Notes: a model not told the origin generated them from the letters alone. Positions 25,966-35,017 are shown, counted from the stretch's first letter. The stretch: DNA of 64,000 bases from Paenibacillus sp. FSL M7-0420 (GCF_038002345.1 NZ_JBBOCJ010000001.1:5828001-5892000), one strand, 5' to 3'. A program made the numbers and translations.

Positions 25966-27099
25966 TTACCCGTAAATAATAGTGAGCAGCTGACTAAGGC
26001 GTCTGGTATACGTATGATCCCTGAGCGTCCGCTCGAAGGCGCGGAGGGACATCTCCCGGCGTTCTTCCTCATGCGTCAGATAATACTGGATTTTGTCCAT
26101 CAGCTCGCGAGAGCTGGAGAAGGTGTCGATCTCTTCGCCCACCTTGTAGAAGGAGCCGAGATCGTCACGGGCATCGCTGAGCTGCAGCGTGCCGCTGGCA
26201 GCAATCTCGAACGTACGCGGATTCGGCGATACGGCTGGAATATACAGTGCGTTGTTGTTGACTGCATCGTCAATGTGCGAGCGGTGAAGGTTAATCACAA
26301 TCTTCGAGCCGCTGTAGGCTACAGCCGTCTCCTGGGGGGACATCCATTTGCCGATCTCAATCCGGTCGCCATAGAGCGGCGCTTCCGGCAACCGGTCCCA
26401 CCAGATTCCGTTAATGACCGTGTTATAGCTCATCAGCTCCGGCATAATATCGCGGAAGAAATTAATCCGGTTCCAGTAGGCAGACCCGATGAAGCTGACA
26501 TCCCGGCTGACCGGCGAACGTCCGGTAGTCGGACGGTAATGCTCACGGTGTGCGGCAAAGGGCAGATAGTGGACCTCCGTGCAGCCAAGGCCGCGGTAGA
26601 TCTCTACGCAATTACGCTCCAGTGTGAATACATAGTCATAGTGAGCCACAATCTTCATTGTGAAATCGGTGTAATACGGATCATCGGTCAGCCAGATCGC
26701 GGTCTTAATGCCCTGGCCCCGCAGAATAGCCACCTGCTCCAGCGGTAAATCCAGACCATCCAGCACCAGCACGAGGTCGGGACGCTGGGCAGAAGCCAGC
26801 TCCACCAGATTCTGCCGCACATCAGTAATCGTGACCTGAACCGTTAACCGCTGCAGCGCGAAGAGCACGGCATCATCCAGCGGTGAATACGGATAGCCCT
26901 TGCCTGAAGCCACGTACATCACATGGATATTCCTTACCGGCTGCGGCTCCTCCGGGCGTCCGTCCAGAACGGCCAGACGTCCCCGCAGATATCCTTCGTC
27001 ATAGCCTCCTTTGAAGCCGGTCAGACGTCCCCGCAGCTTCTCTTCCTCCGCAGGGGTTCTCGGCAACGGCGGGGCAGGCATAATAAATTCGTTGTTCAT
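25966..27099 (-). CDS. CgeB-like spore-surface glycosyltransferase-family protein
   Basis: A 377-residue protein of the CgeB family, known from Bacillus subtilis as a spore-crust maturation factor with a GT-like C-terminal domain. Visible motifs: IKTAIWLTDDPYYTDF near residue 150, DVSFIGSAYWNRI, KIVINLHRSH and PRTFEIAASGTLQL. The N-terminal region carries GGYDEGYLRGRLAV, a repeat-like motif shared with the neighbour and with the basic protein at 35735-36127. The start is the ATG whose complement is at 27097-27099, 9 bases after AAGGAG, not the in-frame ATG at 27135. It follows its paralogue with a 32-base gap. Confidence 0.88.
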   Translation of the reverse strand: MNNEFIMPAPPLPRTPAEEEKLRGRLTGFKGGYDEGYLRGRLAVLDGRPEEPQPVRNIHVMYVASGKGYPYSPLDDAVLFALQRLTVQVTITDVRQNLVELASAQRPDLVLVLDGLDLPLEQVAILRGQGIKTAIWLTDDPYYTDFTMKIVAHYDYVFTLERNCVEIYRGLGCTEVHYLPFAAHREHYRPTTGRSPVSRDVSFIGSAYWNRINFFRDIMPELMSYNTVINGIWWDRLPEAPLYGDRIEIGKWMSPQETAVAYSGSKIVINLHRSHIDDAVNNNALYIPAVSPNPRTFEIAASGTLQLSDARDDLGSFYKVGEEIDTFSSSRELMDKIQYYLTHEEERREMSLRAFERTLRDHTYTRRLSQLLTIIYG

Positions 27100-27131
27100 G
27101 AGTATTCGCTCCTTTTGATCCATAATGAAAT

Positions 27132-28229
27132 TCACCCTCTTGAAGTAAGAACACCCAGTAAATGAGGCAGACGCGAAGTAAAGGTATGCCGGCGCAGCGT
27201 GGTCTGCAGTCCCCGCAGCGCATACTGCCGGCGCTCCTTGTCGTGCTTCAGGTAATAATCAATTTTGCGCTTCAGCTCATCGGCAGAAGCGAAGGTCTCC
27301 AGATCCCGGCCCGGCTTGTAGTGAATATCCAGATCCTGCCGGATATCGGTCAGCTGCATCGTCCCGCAGGCGCTGACCTCATAGGTCCGGGGATTAATGG
27401 AGAGGGACGGAAGCTGGAACGTATTCCGGTTATCCATCCCTCCCTCCCAGGGCCGGTGGATATTAATGACCAGCTTCGCGCCGCTGTAATAATTGGCTGT
27501 CTCCTCCGGCGGGATGAAGCCCTCCCGGATGTACGGAGACAGCTCCTCGAAGTGGGCCAGCCGCTCCCAGAACCCGCCGGCGATCAGCACCTTCTTTCCA
27601 CGCAGGAAGGGGACCAGTTCATCGAACAGCTCCGTACGGTTGCGGAAGGCGTTGCCGATGAACACGACATCATAGTGATATTGCGGTCCGGTGTGGCGCG
27701 GGTAGAACATCTGGGGGTTGACGCACAGCGGAAGGTAATGCACAGATGCCGTCCCCAGCGAACGGTAGAATTCCACACAGCCCAGTTCATGCGTGAACAC
27801 ATAATCGTAATGCCGGCAGATGACGGATGTGTCCTCGGTGAAATAAGGATCATCCACAAACCAGATCGCCGCCGGGATACCCAGCTGTCTTATTGCCGTA
27901 ATTTGTTCCAGATGATTCTCCGGAAATACATGCAGCCCGTTCATCACCAGCACCGCCTCAGGCAATTCGCGCGATGCCACCTCCAGCATAGTTTCCGGAG
28001 GACAGATGATCAGCTCGCTTACCAGCAGCCGCAGCGCTTCTGCGACTCCCGCATCGATGGCCTGAAACCCCTGGGGAACATACATCAGTTTTAACGGCTG
28101 GCGTTCTCCCACTTCAGGAGTATTCAGGCGCTTCACGGCTTCGCACAGGCCGAGATGGTACCCTTGCAGATAGCCATCCCGGTAATCCCGTGGAAGCCCG
28201 CCTCTCTTTTTTGTTTTCACGGCCTTCAC
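27132..28229 (-). CDS. CgeB-like spore-surface protein (paralogue), first gene of the glycan operon
   Basis: A 365-residue CgeB-family protein, paralogue of 25966-27099 (parallel motifs IPAAIWFVDDPYFTED, VVFIGNAFRNR, KLVINIHRPWEG, PRTYEVSACGTMQL). The N-terminus is basic (KAVKTKKRGGLPR) and then carries DYRDGYLQGYHLG, again the Y-x-x-G-Y-x-x-G pattern. Start is a GTG; an internal GTG four codons on is possible, and the ribosome site is weak. It is the promoter-proximal member of an operon ending at 17134. Sigma-E/K elements were not resolved by eye. Confidence 0.85.
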   Translation of the reverse strand: MKAVKTKKRGGLPRDYRDGYLQGYHLGLCEAVKRLNTPEVGERQPLKLMYVPQGFQAIDAGVAEALRLLVSELIICPPETMLEVASRELPEAVLVMNGLHVFPENHLEQITAIRQLGIPAAIWFVDDPYFTEDTSVICRHYDYVFTHELGCVEFYRSLGTASVHYLPLCVNPQMFYPRHTGPQYHYDVVFIGNAFRNRTELFDELVPFLRGKKVLIAGGFWERLAHFEELSPYIREGFIPPEETANYYSGAKLVINIHRPWEGGMDNRNTFQLPSLSINPRTYEVSACGTMQLTDIRQDLDIHYKPGRDLETFASADELKRKIDYYLKHDKERRQYALRGLQTTLRRHTFTSRLPHLLGVLTSRG

Positions 28230-28408
28230 CCTGCCCCGTTATATTCTCAAGACAGTAGTACTATATGCGGAGTCAGCATCCGCCTCATGGACATCTGTCT
28301 GTATCACGCCGAAATTGGCATATGCCCCCCGGTCTTTCGCCCGCTTGGCCCGAACCTCTACAGAATTCATCCACTCTTGTCCATGCAAGTGCATGCTCTG
28401 CACTCCGA

Positions 28409-28562
28409 TGCTTACTCAAGTACTTTGCGGGGACCCCATAACAACCCCACAAAGTGAGGCCAGACTCTGAAGCTTATTCAAGTACTTTGCGGGGACCCCA
28501 TAACAGCCCCACAAAGTGAGGCCAGACTCTGAAGCTTACTCAAGTACTTTGCAGGGACCCCG
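28409..28562. repeat. 62-bp direct repeat, about 2.5 copies
   Basis: TACTTTGC recurs at 28421, 28483 and 28545, exactly 62 bases apart, and the intervening sequence is nearly invariant (A/G and T/C variants). Each unit includes GCGGGGACCCC and CCCCACAAAGTGAGG, which can pair as ACTTTGCGGGG/CCCCACAAAGT, so each copy may form a hairpin. The repeat array ends about 40 bases before the ATPase gene at 28611 and lies after the operon start at 28229. The stretch 28230-28408 holds no gene. Confidence 0.85.
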
Positions 28563-28610
28563 GGGATCATCTACAATTAGAGGCATCACCTTTCGAGGAG
28601 GAATTGAGAT

Positions 28611-29372
28611 ATGAGTTCAATCTATGGTCCTATGCTGTACCTCCGCCATGTCGAGCTGCTGCGCGATGCGGTCCCTTCCTTCGGAAGCTATCCGTTTCAT
28701 CTGCCGGTGGTAAGAACCTTGGAACGGCTTGCTTTTCAGAAGCAGGTCACTTTTCTTGTAGGGGAGAACGGTAGCGGGAAGTCTACCTTGCTGGAGGGCC
28801 TTGCTGCTGCCTGGGGATTCAATCCGGAAGGAGGGACGCTGAATTTCTCATTCAATACCCATGCCTCGCATTCAAGCCTGTATGAATACCTGCGGATTGC
28901 CAGAGGGGTACGGCGGCCGAAGGACGGCTTTTTCCTGCGTGCGGAGAGCTATTACAACGTGGCTTCTTATATCGATGAGTTGGATGAAGAGCCGGACGCA
29001 GGCAATCTGATTAAAGACTCCTATGGAGGAAGCTCGCTGCATGAGCAGTCTCATGGAGAATCCTTCTTCTCCACGTTCGTTCACCGCTTCAGCGGACAGG
29101 GCCTCTATATCCTGGATGAGCCCGAGGCGGCCTTGTCTCCTGTACGGCAAATGTCTCTGCTGGCGCGGATGCATGAGCTGGCTGAGCAGAATTCCCAGTT
29201 CATCATCGCCACCCACTCCCCGATTCTGATGTCCTATCCGGGTGCGGAGATTCTCCTGCTGGAGGGAGAGAGCATTACGCCTGTTGCGCTGGAAGACACG
29301 GAGCATTATACGGTCACCCGCGCCTTCATGACCGACCGGCAGAAGATGCTCCGCGAGCTGCTGGGAGATTAA
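28611..29372 (+). CDS. AAA-type ATPase (SMC/ABC-like, AAA_21 group)
   Basis: A 253-residue cytosolic ATPase. Walker A is FLVGENGSGKSTLLEGLA near residues 49-66; Walker B is GLYILDEPEAALSP near residue 163, followed by the H-loop IATHSPILMSYP. There is no membrane segment and no ABC signature LSGGQ, but SHGESFFSTFVHRF occupies its place. These standalone ATPases are found widely, with poorly defined roles. It follows the 62-bp repeat array, and a terminator follows the stop directly. Start ATG 28611 has GAGGAGG with 9 bases spacing. Confidence 0.85.
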   Translation: MSSIYGPMLYLRHVELLRDAVPSFGSYPFHLPVVRTLERLAFQKQVTFLVGENGSGKSTLLEGLAAAWGFNPEGGTLNFSFNTHASHSSLYEYLRIARGVRRPKDGFFLRAESYYNVASYIDELDEEPDAGNLIKDSYGGSSLHEQSHGESFFSTFVHRFSGQGLYILDEPEAALSPVRQMSLLARMHELAEQNSQFIIATHSPILMSYPGAEILLLEGESITPVALEDTEHYTVTRAFMTDRQKMLRELLGD

Positions 29373-29375
29373 AAA

Positions 29376-29410
29376 AGACACCTCAAGGCGTTGAACGCCC
29401 GAGATGTCTC
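29376..29410 (+). terminator. Terminator of the ATPase gene
   Basis: AGACACCTC-AAGGCGTT pairs with AACGCC-CGAGATGTCT (one wobble), preceded by a run of A and followed by CTTG. The T-run on the plus strand is short, while the minus strand has TTTTTT, so it probably also terminates transcription of the Spo0E-like gene on the minus strand. Confidence 0.65.
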
Positions 29411-29439
29411 TTGAATTGGCATAGCTGCTCTGTATTTCT

Positions 29440-29613
29440 CTAATAAAGCTGATCATCCTTCTCCGTATTACAATCACTGTATTCGTTCAGAAGCGCATCC
29501 AGCTTCACCGATTGGCGGAGTACCCGGACATCCTGCATCCCGTACTCCAAGGCCAGTTTGTTCAGTTCCTGTCTTGCCTGTTCGATCTTATTCTTGTATT
29601 CGTCATTCCCCAT
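29440..29613 (-). CDS. Spo0E-family aspartyl-phosphate phosphatase
   Basis: A 57-residue protein in the Spo0E/YnzD/Rap-independent phosphatase family: the conserved SVKLDALLNEY near residue 40 follows the family signature with Ser and Asp next to the active-site groove. Such proteins remove phosphate from Spo0A-P and delay sporulation. The start is the ATG at 29613, 5 bases after GGGGG; an upstream in-frame start at 29679 would add 22 residues without a site. It precedes the convergent terminator and may be monocistronic. Confidence 0.85.
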   Translation of the reverse strand: MGNDEYKNKIEQARQELNKLALEYGMQDVRVLRQSVKLDALLNEYSDCNTEKDDQLY

Positions 29614-29729
29614 AGCGGCCCCCTTATAGGATGAGGCTGTATCAAGCCATTTCCACTCTTTTACTAAAGTTCCAAACACATTGTATTCTATAATCCGCTA
29701 GGGGTCAATTAAGGGTTTGACATGATAAG

Positions 29730-31142
29730 TTATTTCAGCAGCTTCGTCAGCTTATGCAGCGTCCAGCCCAGCATCGCTACCGCCATCATATCGAAGCAGA
29801 CATTGAACAGGAACAGATGCTTGCCGATATCCGCGCGCCCGTCACCGAGGATCGGAACCAGGAACGAGAACAGCCCGATCAGTCCCAGCAGCATCATCAA
29901 TTCTCCGGCAATCCGCCCTGCCGCCTCCCGCGTACGGAAGTATTGATAGAGCAGTCCGGCGTAATACACCAGGTAGAAAATCGCCAGGAATCCGAGGGAA
30001 TGGGGCAGATGCTTGTTCTTGAGCTCGCTCCACCCGCTGTACATTCCCGCTACCGCGCCTGCAGGCTTGCCTTCGCTTTTCTCATAGCTTCCGAGATAGT
30101 AGGGACGGATGGACATGCTGTTAGCAGCCGCATACTTCATATTCTCTATTAACCGGCCGGGATGCTTCATATAAAAGAATAGCACATCCTTATGCGATAC
30201 ACGGTCATAGAAATCCGGGCCCAGCGATGGATCATCCTGCTTGATCGCCGTATCCCCCTGGAAATAATTCGTGCCGGCCAGCACCTCCAGCCGCTCCGGC
30301 AATCCCAGATCACGCAGATCCCCGCGAACATCCGGAGACTCATTCAGAATGCCGAAGAACACCGTCTGGTACAGGTTGATATGCTTAAGCTCCTTCGGCG
30401 CAGTCACATACAGGACCACTGATACCAGCGCCGTGGCCACCCCTAAGCTAAGCGCCAGCTTGCGCCAGCTGCCTGTTCCATTCAGCGTCCGCAGACGCAG
30501 GAAGATCAGCGCGAAGGCGAGGCCGACGGGGGCATTCTGGATTTTGGAGCAGACCAGAAATAGCACGGCAATGAAAAATAATACCAGCCCTTTCGAGGAC
30601 GGCTGCTCCTGCCCGGTAAGCCTCAGACCCAGGGCGAATGTAAGCAGCATGAAGACCATCGATACGGGTTCGCCGAACAGGGAGTTGAAATAGGCCAGAT
30701 AGCCGATATCGTAGAATACAAACAGCATTCCCGCACCCAGCAGCAGACCTGTGGCATAGGAGCTCTTCGCGCCCAGCTTGACGATCATCCACGTGGCAGC
30801 CAGCAGCAGCACTGCATATACAACTGCTAGAAGACGGATATCGAAGTAGCTGCCGTGAAATAAACCCGCAAGCAGCCTTGGCACCAGCACCAGCAAAATT
30901 TGCGAGGACGGATAGAAGCCCTTGAACAGATCATCATAAGCAAACTTAGAATGACTGTAGCTGAAGAAGCGGTCGGCATAGTCCTCCCCGGCATCAAAAT
31001 AATTCAGTCCGACCGTATTCATCATCCGCAGGAAATCGCCGTTATCGGCAACGCCTGTGAAGGGCCGCACGAACAGCAGATAGAGGATCAGCACAGCGCC
31101 GGCCAGCGAGATGAGGTACTCGGGTTTCCATAGTCTTTTCAT
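29730..31142 (-). CDS. Multi-pass membrane protein, GT-C-like (WsfD-like glycan transferase)
   Basis: A 470-residue membrane protein with about ten hydrophobic segments. After an N-terminal helix comes a short extracytoplasmic stretch with VADNGDFLRMMNTVGL (the D-rich loop typical of GT-C transferases such as PMT/WsfD), then many helices. It is encoded 9 bases after the LTA-synthase-like gene, so the pair could modify lipoteichoic acid or another surface glycan with a hexose. The WsfD resemblance is from recall of the family and was not checked. Confidence 0.65.
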   Translation of the reverse strand: MKRLWKPEYLISLAGAVLILYLLFVRPFTGVADNGDFLRMMNTVGLNYFDAGEDYADRFFSYSHSKFAYDDLFKGFYPSSQILLVLVPRLLAGLFHGSYFDIRLLAVVYAVLLLAATWMIVKLGAKSSYATGLLLGAGMLFVFYDIGYLAYFNSLFGEPVSMVFMLLTFALGLRLTGQEQPSSKGLVLFFIAVLFLVCSKIQNAPVGLAFALIFLRLRTLNGTGSWRKLALSLGVATALVSVVLYVTAPKELKHINLYQTVFFGILNESPDVRGDLRDLGLPERLEVLAGTNYFQGDTAIKQDDPSLGPDFYDRVSHKDVLFFYMKHPGRLIENMKYAAANSMSIRPYYLGSYEKSEGKPAGAVAGMYSGWSELKNKHLPHSLGFLAIFYLVYYAGLLYQYFRTREAAGRIAGELMMLLGLIGLFSFLVPILGDGRADIGKHLFLFNVCFDMMAVAMLGWTLHKLTKLLK

Positions 31143-31151
31143 AAAATCCTC

Positions 31152-33050
31152 CTAACGCTGCGGAAGCAGCTTCACATATTCATCAGATAAGCCCATCAGC
31201 TTCAGGATATAGTCGTAATCGCTTTGATAGGCACTGAAATCCTTCACCGGCTCATGCGTATCCAGCGAGACCGCCTCACCGTCCGAGAAGCTCTTACCGG
31301 GCACAAACAACACTTCATCATTAAAAAATGAGCCTGTCGGCAAATAATAGCGCATGCCCACCACGTTGCGGTCCACATTCAGCAAATCATGCCCGAACGC
31401 TGTGAACTTTTCGTCCTTCAGCGATACCCCGAGCAGATTGGCTACCGTCGGCAGCACATCCAGCTGTCCGCCGGTCCGCTCCACAACCTGTCCCTGCTTC
31501 ATACCGGGCACGTGGATCACGAGCGGAATGTTGAACCGGCTGATCCGGTCATCATACTTGATGCCCAGCGCGTCCTCCACCTGCTCCGCCGGGACGTCCT
31601 TCGGCTGCAGACCGAAATGGTCACCGTACAGCACCAGTACGGTATCCTCCCACATCCCCTGCTGCTTCAATCCGTCAATCAGCGTGCCTATCGCATAATC
31701 CGTATAGTTCACCGCGCTCAGATAATCGCCCAGCATCGTGCCCTGAAGCTTGTCCGGTACCTGAAGACGACGGAAGCTGTCCGGCACCTTGAACGGATGA
31801 TGGCTGGAGGCTGTCACCAGCTGGGCGTAGAAAGGCGTACCCTTCTGATGCAGCACCGACAGCTTCTCCACGGCAGTAGCATAGAGCTGCTCATCGGAAG
31901 CCCCGAACGAATTGAAATGGTCATTCTTGAAGGAGCCTTTGTCATAGTAGCCGTTGAAGCCAAGCGCCGGATACAGCTCATTCCGGTTCCAGAAGCCCAC
32001 CTTGTTCACATGGAACGTGTACGCCTCATACCCCTTATCCCGCAAAAGGCGGGGCAGTCCCGGCAGCTCCCGGTCCCCGAAGCCTGTGGACATGGCCAGC
32101 GAAGCAATCGGATAGATCGAGGTGTTGCTCATGAATTCCGCATCCGAGGTATTGCCCGGACCTACCTGCTGGTACACATGCGGGAAGTAGAAGCCCTCTG
32201 CGGCCAGTCCATTCAGCACCGGAGTCAGCTCCTGACCCTCCAGTGACTGGTGCAGCGGGAAATTCTGGAACGCCTCCAGTTGGATGATGATGACGTTTTT
32301 CCCTTTTTGCGATCCGAAATGCTCTGGCAGTCCGCTTGTCACAGCCTTGTATGGATAGGTAGCCTCCAGTGCCTGCACCTTGGCTATCGTCTCCTGAATA
32401 TCACCGGTCCCGATGAGGCCGTTATCCTCCCGGGCCTTGATCGCTGCCACCACCTCATAATTCAGGAATCCGGCCGTCTCCGCCTGGACCAGCTCATTGG
32501 TAATTCCCCGGGCCGAATGAATCGAATACGCCGACAGCGAGCCGCCTCCAATGATTGCCACCAGCAGCACCACCAGATAGATGCTCCGGGTTCTGCGAGC
32601 AGGCTGGCTGACTCGCTGCCACCGTGCAGGCCCCCTCTTCCATCTGCGGAACAGCGAATAGACCATCACTATGATTAGATCGGCAAAAAACAGATAATCA
32701 ACCCACTCAATCGTAGATTCCACACTCTCTTTGACCTGAAACACCTGGTTCAGCTCATAGAGCGCCAGATAGGTAGGCACCGATCCGAAGTGATTGAAGT
32801 ACACACTGGCCGCGAAGAGCAGCAGCGACAATAGCCCATTGAAGCTCCAGAAGACCCCTTTTCTCATCCGCCGGGGCGTAATTATAGCCAGCACACCGAG
32901 CAGCAGGAGTACCGGCGCCAGATCCGCAGCGATCCACTCCCAGGCAATCCGGTCAAAGAACAGCCCTCTCAGCAGCAGCAGCTTCAGCCACAGCAGTCCC
33001 GCCACGATATAGAAATGAGCCTGCGCAGACGCAGGTTTGCCCTCTCTCAT
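31152..33050 (-). CDS. LTA synthase-family membrane sulfatase-fold protein
   Basis: A 632-residue protein with about five N-terminal transmembrane segments (residues 15-180) and a large extracellular alkaline-phosphatase-superfamily domain. Catalytic features: VIIIQLEAFQ (Glu259, metal), GNTSDAEFMSNT (Thr301 nucleophile equivalent to the LtaS Thr), and VLYGDHFGLQPKD (His and Asp metal ligands). LtaS-type enzymes polymerise glycerol-phosphate or act as primases. It leads the two-gene operon with the GT-C-like protein. Upstream, 33051-33226 shows only an AT-rich leader with no recognised promoter. Confidence 0.9.
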   Translation of the reverse strand: MREGKPASAQAHFYIVAGLLWLKLLLLRGLFFDRIAWEWIAADLAPVLLLLGVLAIITPRRMRKGVFWSFNGLLSLLLFAASVYFNHFGSVPTYLALYELNQVFQVKESVESTIEWVDYLFFADLIIVMVYSLFRRWKRGPARWQRVSQPARRTRSIYLVVLLVAIIGGGSLSAYSIHSARGITNELVQAETAGFLNYEVVAAIKAREDNGLIGTGDIQETIAKVQALEATYPYKAVTSGLPEHFGSQKGKNVIIIQLEAFQNFPLHQSLEGQELTPVLNGLAAEGFYFPHVYQQVGPGNTSDAEFMSNTSIYPIASLAMSTGFGDRELPGLPRLLRDKGYEAYTFHVNKVGFWNRNELYPALGFNGYYDKGSFKNDHFNSFGASDEQLYATAVEKLSVLHQKGTPFYAQLVTASSHHPFKVPDSFRRLQVPDKLQGTMLGDYLSAVNYTDYAIGTLIDGLKQQGMWEDTVLVLYGDHFGLQPKDVPAEQVEDALGIKYDDRISRFNIPLVIHVPGMKQGQVVERTGGQLDVLPTVANLLGVSLKDEKFTAFGHDLLNVDRNVVGMRYYLPTGSFFNDEVLFVPGKSFSDGEAVSLDTHEPVKDFSAYQSDYDYILKLMGLSDEYVKLLPQR

Positions 33051-33226
33051 TGCAATCCCCTCTTACTCTCTTCATTAATAGTGGTGTAAAAACAATTCCT
33101 TATTTCTGTAAAAAGCTCACGTTGCTCTAGTATAGCAATACTTGTAGAGGGAATCAAAAGAGGGCCACCCTATTAAACAACTGAGCGGGAGAAAAGGTTC
33201 ATTATGGTTATTATCAATATCCAGAC

Positions 33227-33258
33227 AAAAAAAAAAGCAGAGGCGCAAAGTCCCCTGC
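33227..33258 (-). terminator. Terminator of the amidohydrolase gene
   Basis: On the minus strand GCAGGGG and CCTCTGC form a stem (one mismatch) around a loop with ACTTTGCG and are followed by ten T residues. It lies about 105 bases after the amidohydrolase stop (33364). Nothing else was seen in 33259-33363. Confidence 0.75.
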
Positions 33259-33363
33259 AAGTCTACAGTTTGAATCTAAGATGCTTCTGGGCCAGGCCGC
33301 AATCATGCCTCCGGTTACTATAGTCAGTTTGACTGGAACAACTGGCGTTGGAGCCCCTACCGC

Positions 33364-34701
33364 TCAGGATAGCCGCGCGCTGCCCAGCAGTCTTTTAATG
33401 GAAAGGTTCGCTTCATGAAGCACGACTTCCTTGTCGATGGTCTTCAGCAGCCCTGTGTGCATGAGAATCTCACCGTCAACCATCGTTGTCTCCACATCGG
33501 CACGGGTGGCCGAGTAGACAATCCGTGAGATCGGGTCCACATCATAGGAGGGGAAGGTATGGAAATTATAGAGATTAAGGATAGCCAGATCTGCCTTCTT
33601 GCCGACCTCGATGCTGCCAATCTGATCCTCCATCCCCACCGCCTTCGCGCCTCCGATGGTCGCCATCCGAAAGACGCTCCGGGCATCCATCGTAACCGGG
33701 CCATGCGCGGGCTTCTGGATGACTGCTGCCAGACGCATCTCGTTGAACATATCCAGGTTATTGTTGCAGGGCGCGCCGTCTGCACCCAGGCTGAGGTGAA
33801 TATGGTCATGTAACATACCAGGCGTATCGGCAATGCCGGAGGCCAGCTTGAGGTTCGAGCCCGGGCAGTGGCTGACATGAACACCGCGGTCCCGCAGAAT
33901 CCGCTTTTCCTGCTCATCCAGCCAGACACAGTGAGCCAGAATCAGACGTTCGTTAGCCAGCCCCAGGTGATCCAGATAGACGACATTGCGCATACCGGTC
34001 ATCGCCTGCACAAGCTCGATCTCGCCCAGATTCTCGGAAGCATGGGTATGCACCTTCACCCCGTAACGGGCCGAGAGGCTCTGCACCTCCCGCAGCAGCG
34101 GCTCCGTACAAGAAATGACAAACCGCGGAGAAAAAGCATACTGAATCCGGCCATTCGCATATCCGTTCCATTTCTCCAGCAGATCCACACTCTCCTGCAG
34201 CGAAGCCGCCGTCTCCTCCTGCAGAGCCGCCGGTGCCTCAGGGTTCTTCCGGTCCATCATGACCTTCCCTGACAAGGCGCGGATACCGCTCTTCGCAATC
34301 GCCTGGAAGGCATAATCCGTATGATGTACCGTCTCCATATCCACGATGGTCGTTGTGCCGCTGGTAATCAGCTCCCCAATGCCGAGCATGGCGGAATAGT
34401 ATAGCGATTCTTCGTCATGCGCCGCTTCCAGCGGCCAGATCCGCTTACGCAGCCAGTCCATCAGCTCCAGATCATCCCCTTTGCCGCGGAACAGCGTCTG
34501 GCACAGATGAATATGCGTCTGGATGAAGCCGGGAATAACCGTCCGGTTCTTAGCGTCTATGACAAGTTCATCCCCAATCCCTTCAAGACCGGTGCCGATT
34601 TCCACAATCAGATCGCCCTTGATACGGATATCGCCATATATAATGTCCTCCTGCTTGTTCATCGTAATAATCTCCGCATGCTTGATCAGGATATTCGCCA
34701 T
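33364..34701 (-). CDS. Amidohydrolase, MTA/SAH-deaminase or guanine-type deaminase family
   Basis: A 445-residue cytosolic zinc hydrolase. Motifs: PGFIQTHIHLCQTLFRG (H-x-H near residue 63), SGTTTIVDMETVHH, VHTHASE, LILAHCVWLDE and HLSLGADGAPCNNNLDMF, matching the S-adenosylhomocysteine/5'-deoxyadenosine deaminase group of MtaD-type enzymes. The upstream aptamer is guanine-class, so a purine-derived substrate is likely; whether that is guanine, an oxidised guanine or an adenosine derivative cannot be decided from sequence alone. RBS is AAAAGGG-like (GGGGGAAAAG before the ATG). Confidence 0.85.
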   Translation of the reverse strand: MANILIKHAEIITMNKQEDIIYGDIRIKGDLIVEIGTGLEGIGDELVIDAKNRTVIPGFIQTHIHLCQTLFRGKGDDLELMDWLRKRIWPLEAAHDEESLYYSAMLGIGELITSGTTTIVDMETVHHTDYAFQAIAKSGIRALSGKVMMDRKNPEAPAALQEETAASLQESVDLLEKWNGYANGRIQYAFSPRFVISCTEPLLREVQSLSARYGVKVHTHASENLGEIELVQAMTGMRNVVYLDHLGLANERLILAHCVWLDEQEKRILRDRGVHVSHCPGSNLKLASGIADTPGMLHDHIHLSLGADGAPCNNNLDMFNEMRLAAVIQKPAHGPVTMDARSVFRMATIGGAKAVGMEDQIGSIEVGKKADLAILNLYNFHTFPSYDVDPISRIVYSATRADVETTMVDGEILMHTGLLKTIDKEVVLHEANLSIKRLLGSARLS

Positions 34702-34744
34702 TGTCTTTTCCCCCTAGTCTTGTTGATGTCCGGCTGCCTGTAAC

Positions 34745-34787
34745 ACAAAAAGGCCACAAAAATATGCCTCAGCATATTTTCGTAGCC
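34745..34787 (-). terminator. Riboswitch expression-platform terminator overlapping the aptamer
   Basis: In the minus-strand RNA GGCUACGAAAAUAUGC pairs over 16 bases (two G-U pairs) with GCAUAUUUUUGUGGCC around a UGAG loop, and is followed by UUUUUGUGUU. Its 5' arm comprises the end of P3, the core C at the specificity position, and the entire 3' strand of P1, so it cannot form when the aptamer is folded. This layout predicts transcription read-through when ligand is bound. Confidence 0.8.
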
Positions 34788-34844
34788 AGAAATTTACGGT
34801 TCCCGGTAGAGACCCTTAAACCAATTATTAAGGATATACGAAAA
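34777..34844 (-). ncRNA. Purine riboswitch aptamer, guanine class (C at the specificity position)
   Basis: P1 pairs UUUUCGUA with UACGAAAA (8 perfect pairs, ends at 34844 and 34777). P2 is CCUUAA/UUAAGG with a GG-containing loop; P3 has the conserved CCGUAAA loop; J2/3 contains UCUACC. The residue at position 74 is C (plus-strand position 34785), which selects guanine over adenine. Differences from the common consensus: one base fewer in J1/2, C instead of U at position 48, and G at position 73. These could affect specificity. It controls the amidohydrolase 76 bases downstream. Confidence 0.88.
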
Positions 34845-35017
34845 GGACTATTCCATTGCTTATGAATAATCCCATCATAGTCCAAAGACAACTTACCTGT
34901 CAACAAGAGTTATTAAAGTTAACACAAACATTTAATAAAGTGAGTTCAGGGCATGAATAAACATTTTTATCACAGAAAATCAGCCTTCAATGTAATGTTA
35001 ACTCACTTAAGCAGAAA

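Noticed and set aside
28409..28562. CRISPR-like appearance of the 62-bp direct repeats
   Set aside because: Copies are contiguous with no unique spacers, and no cas genes were seen.
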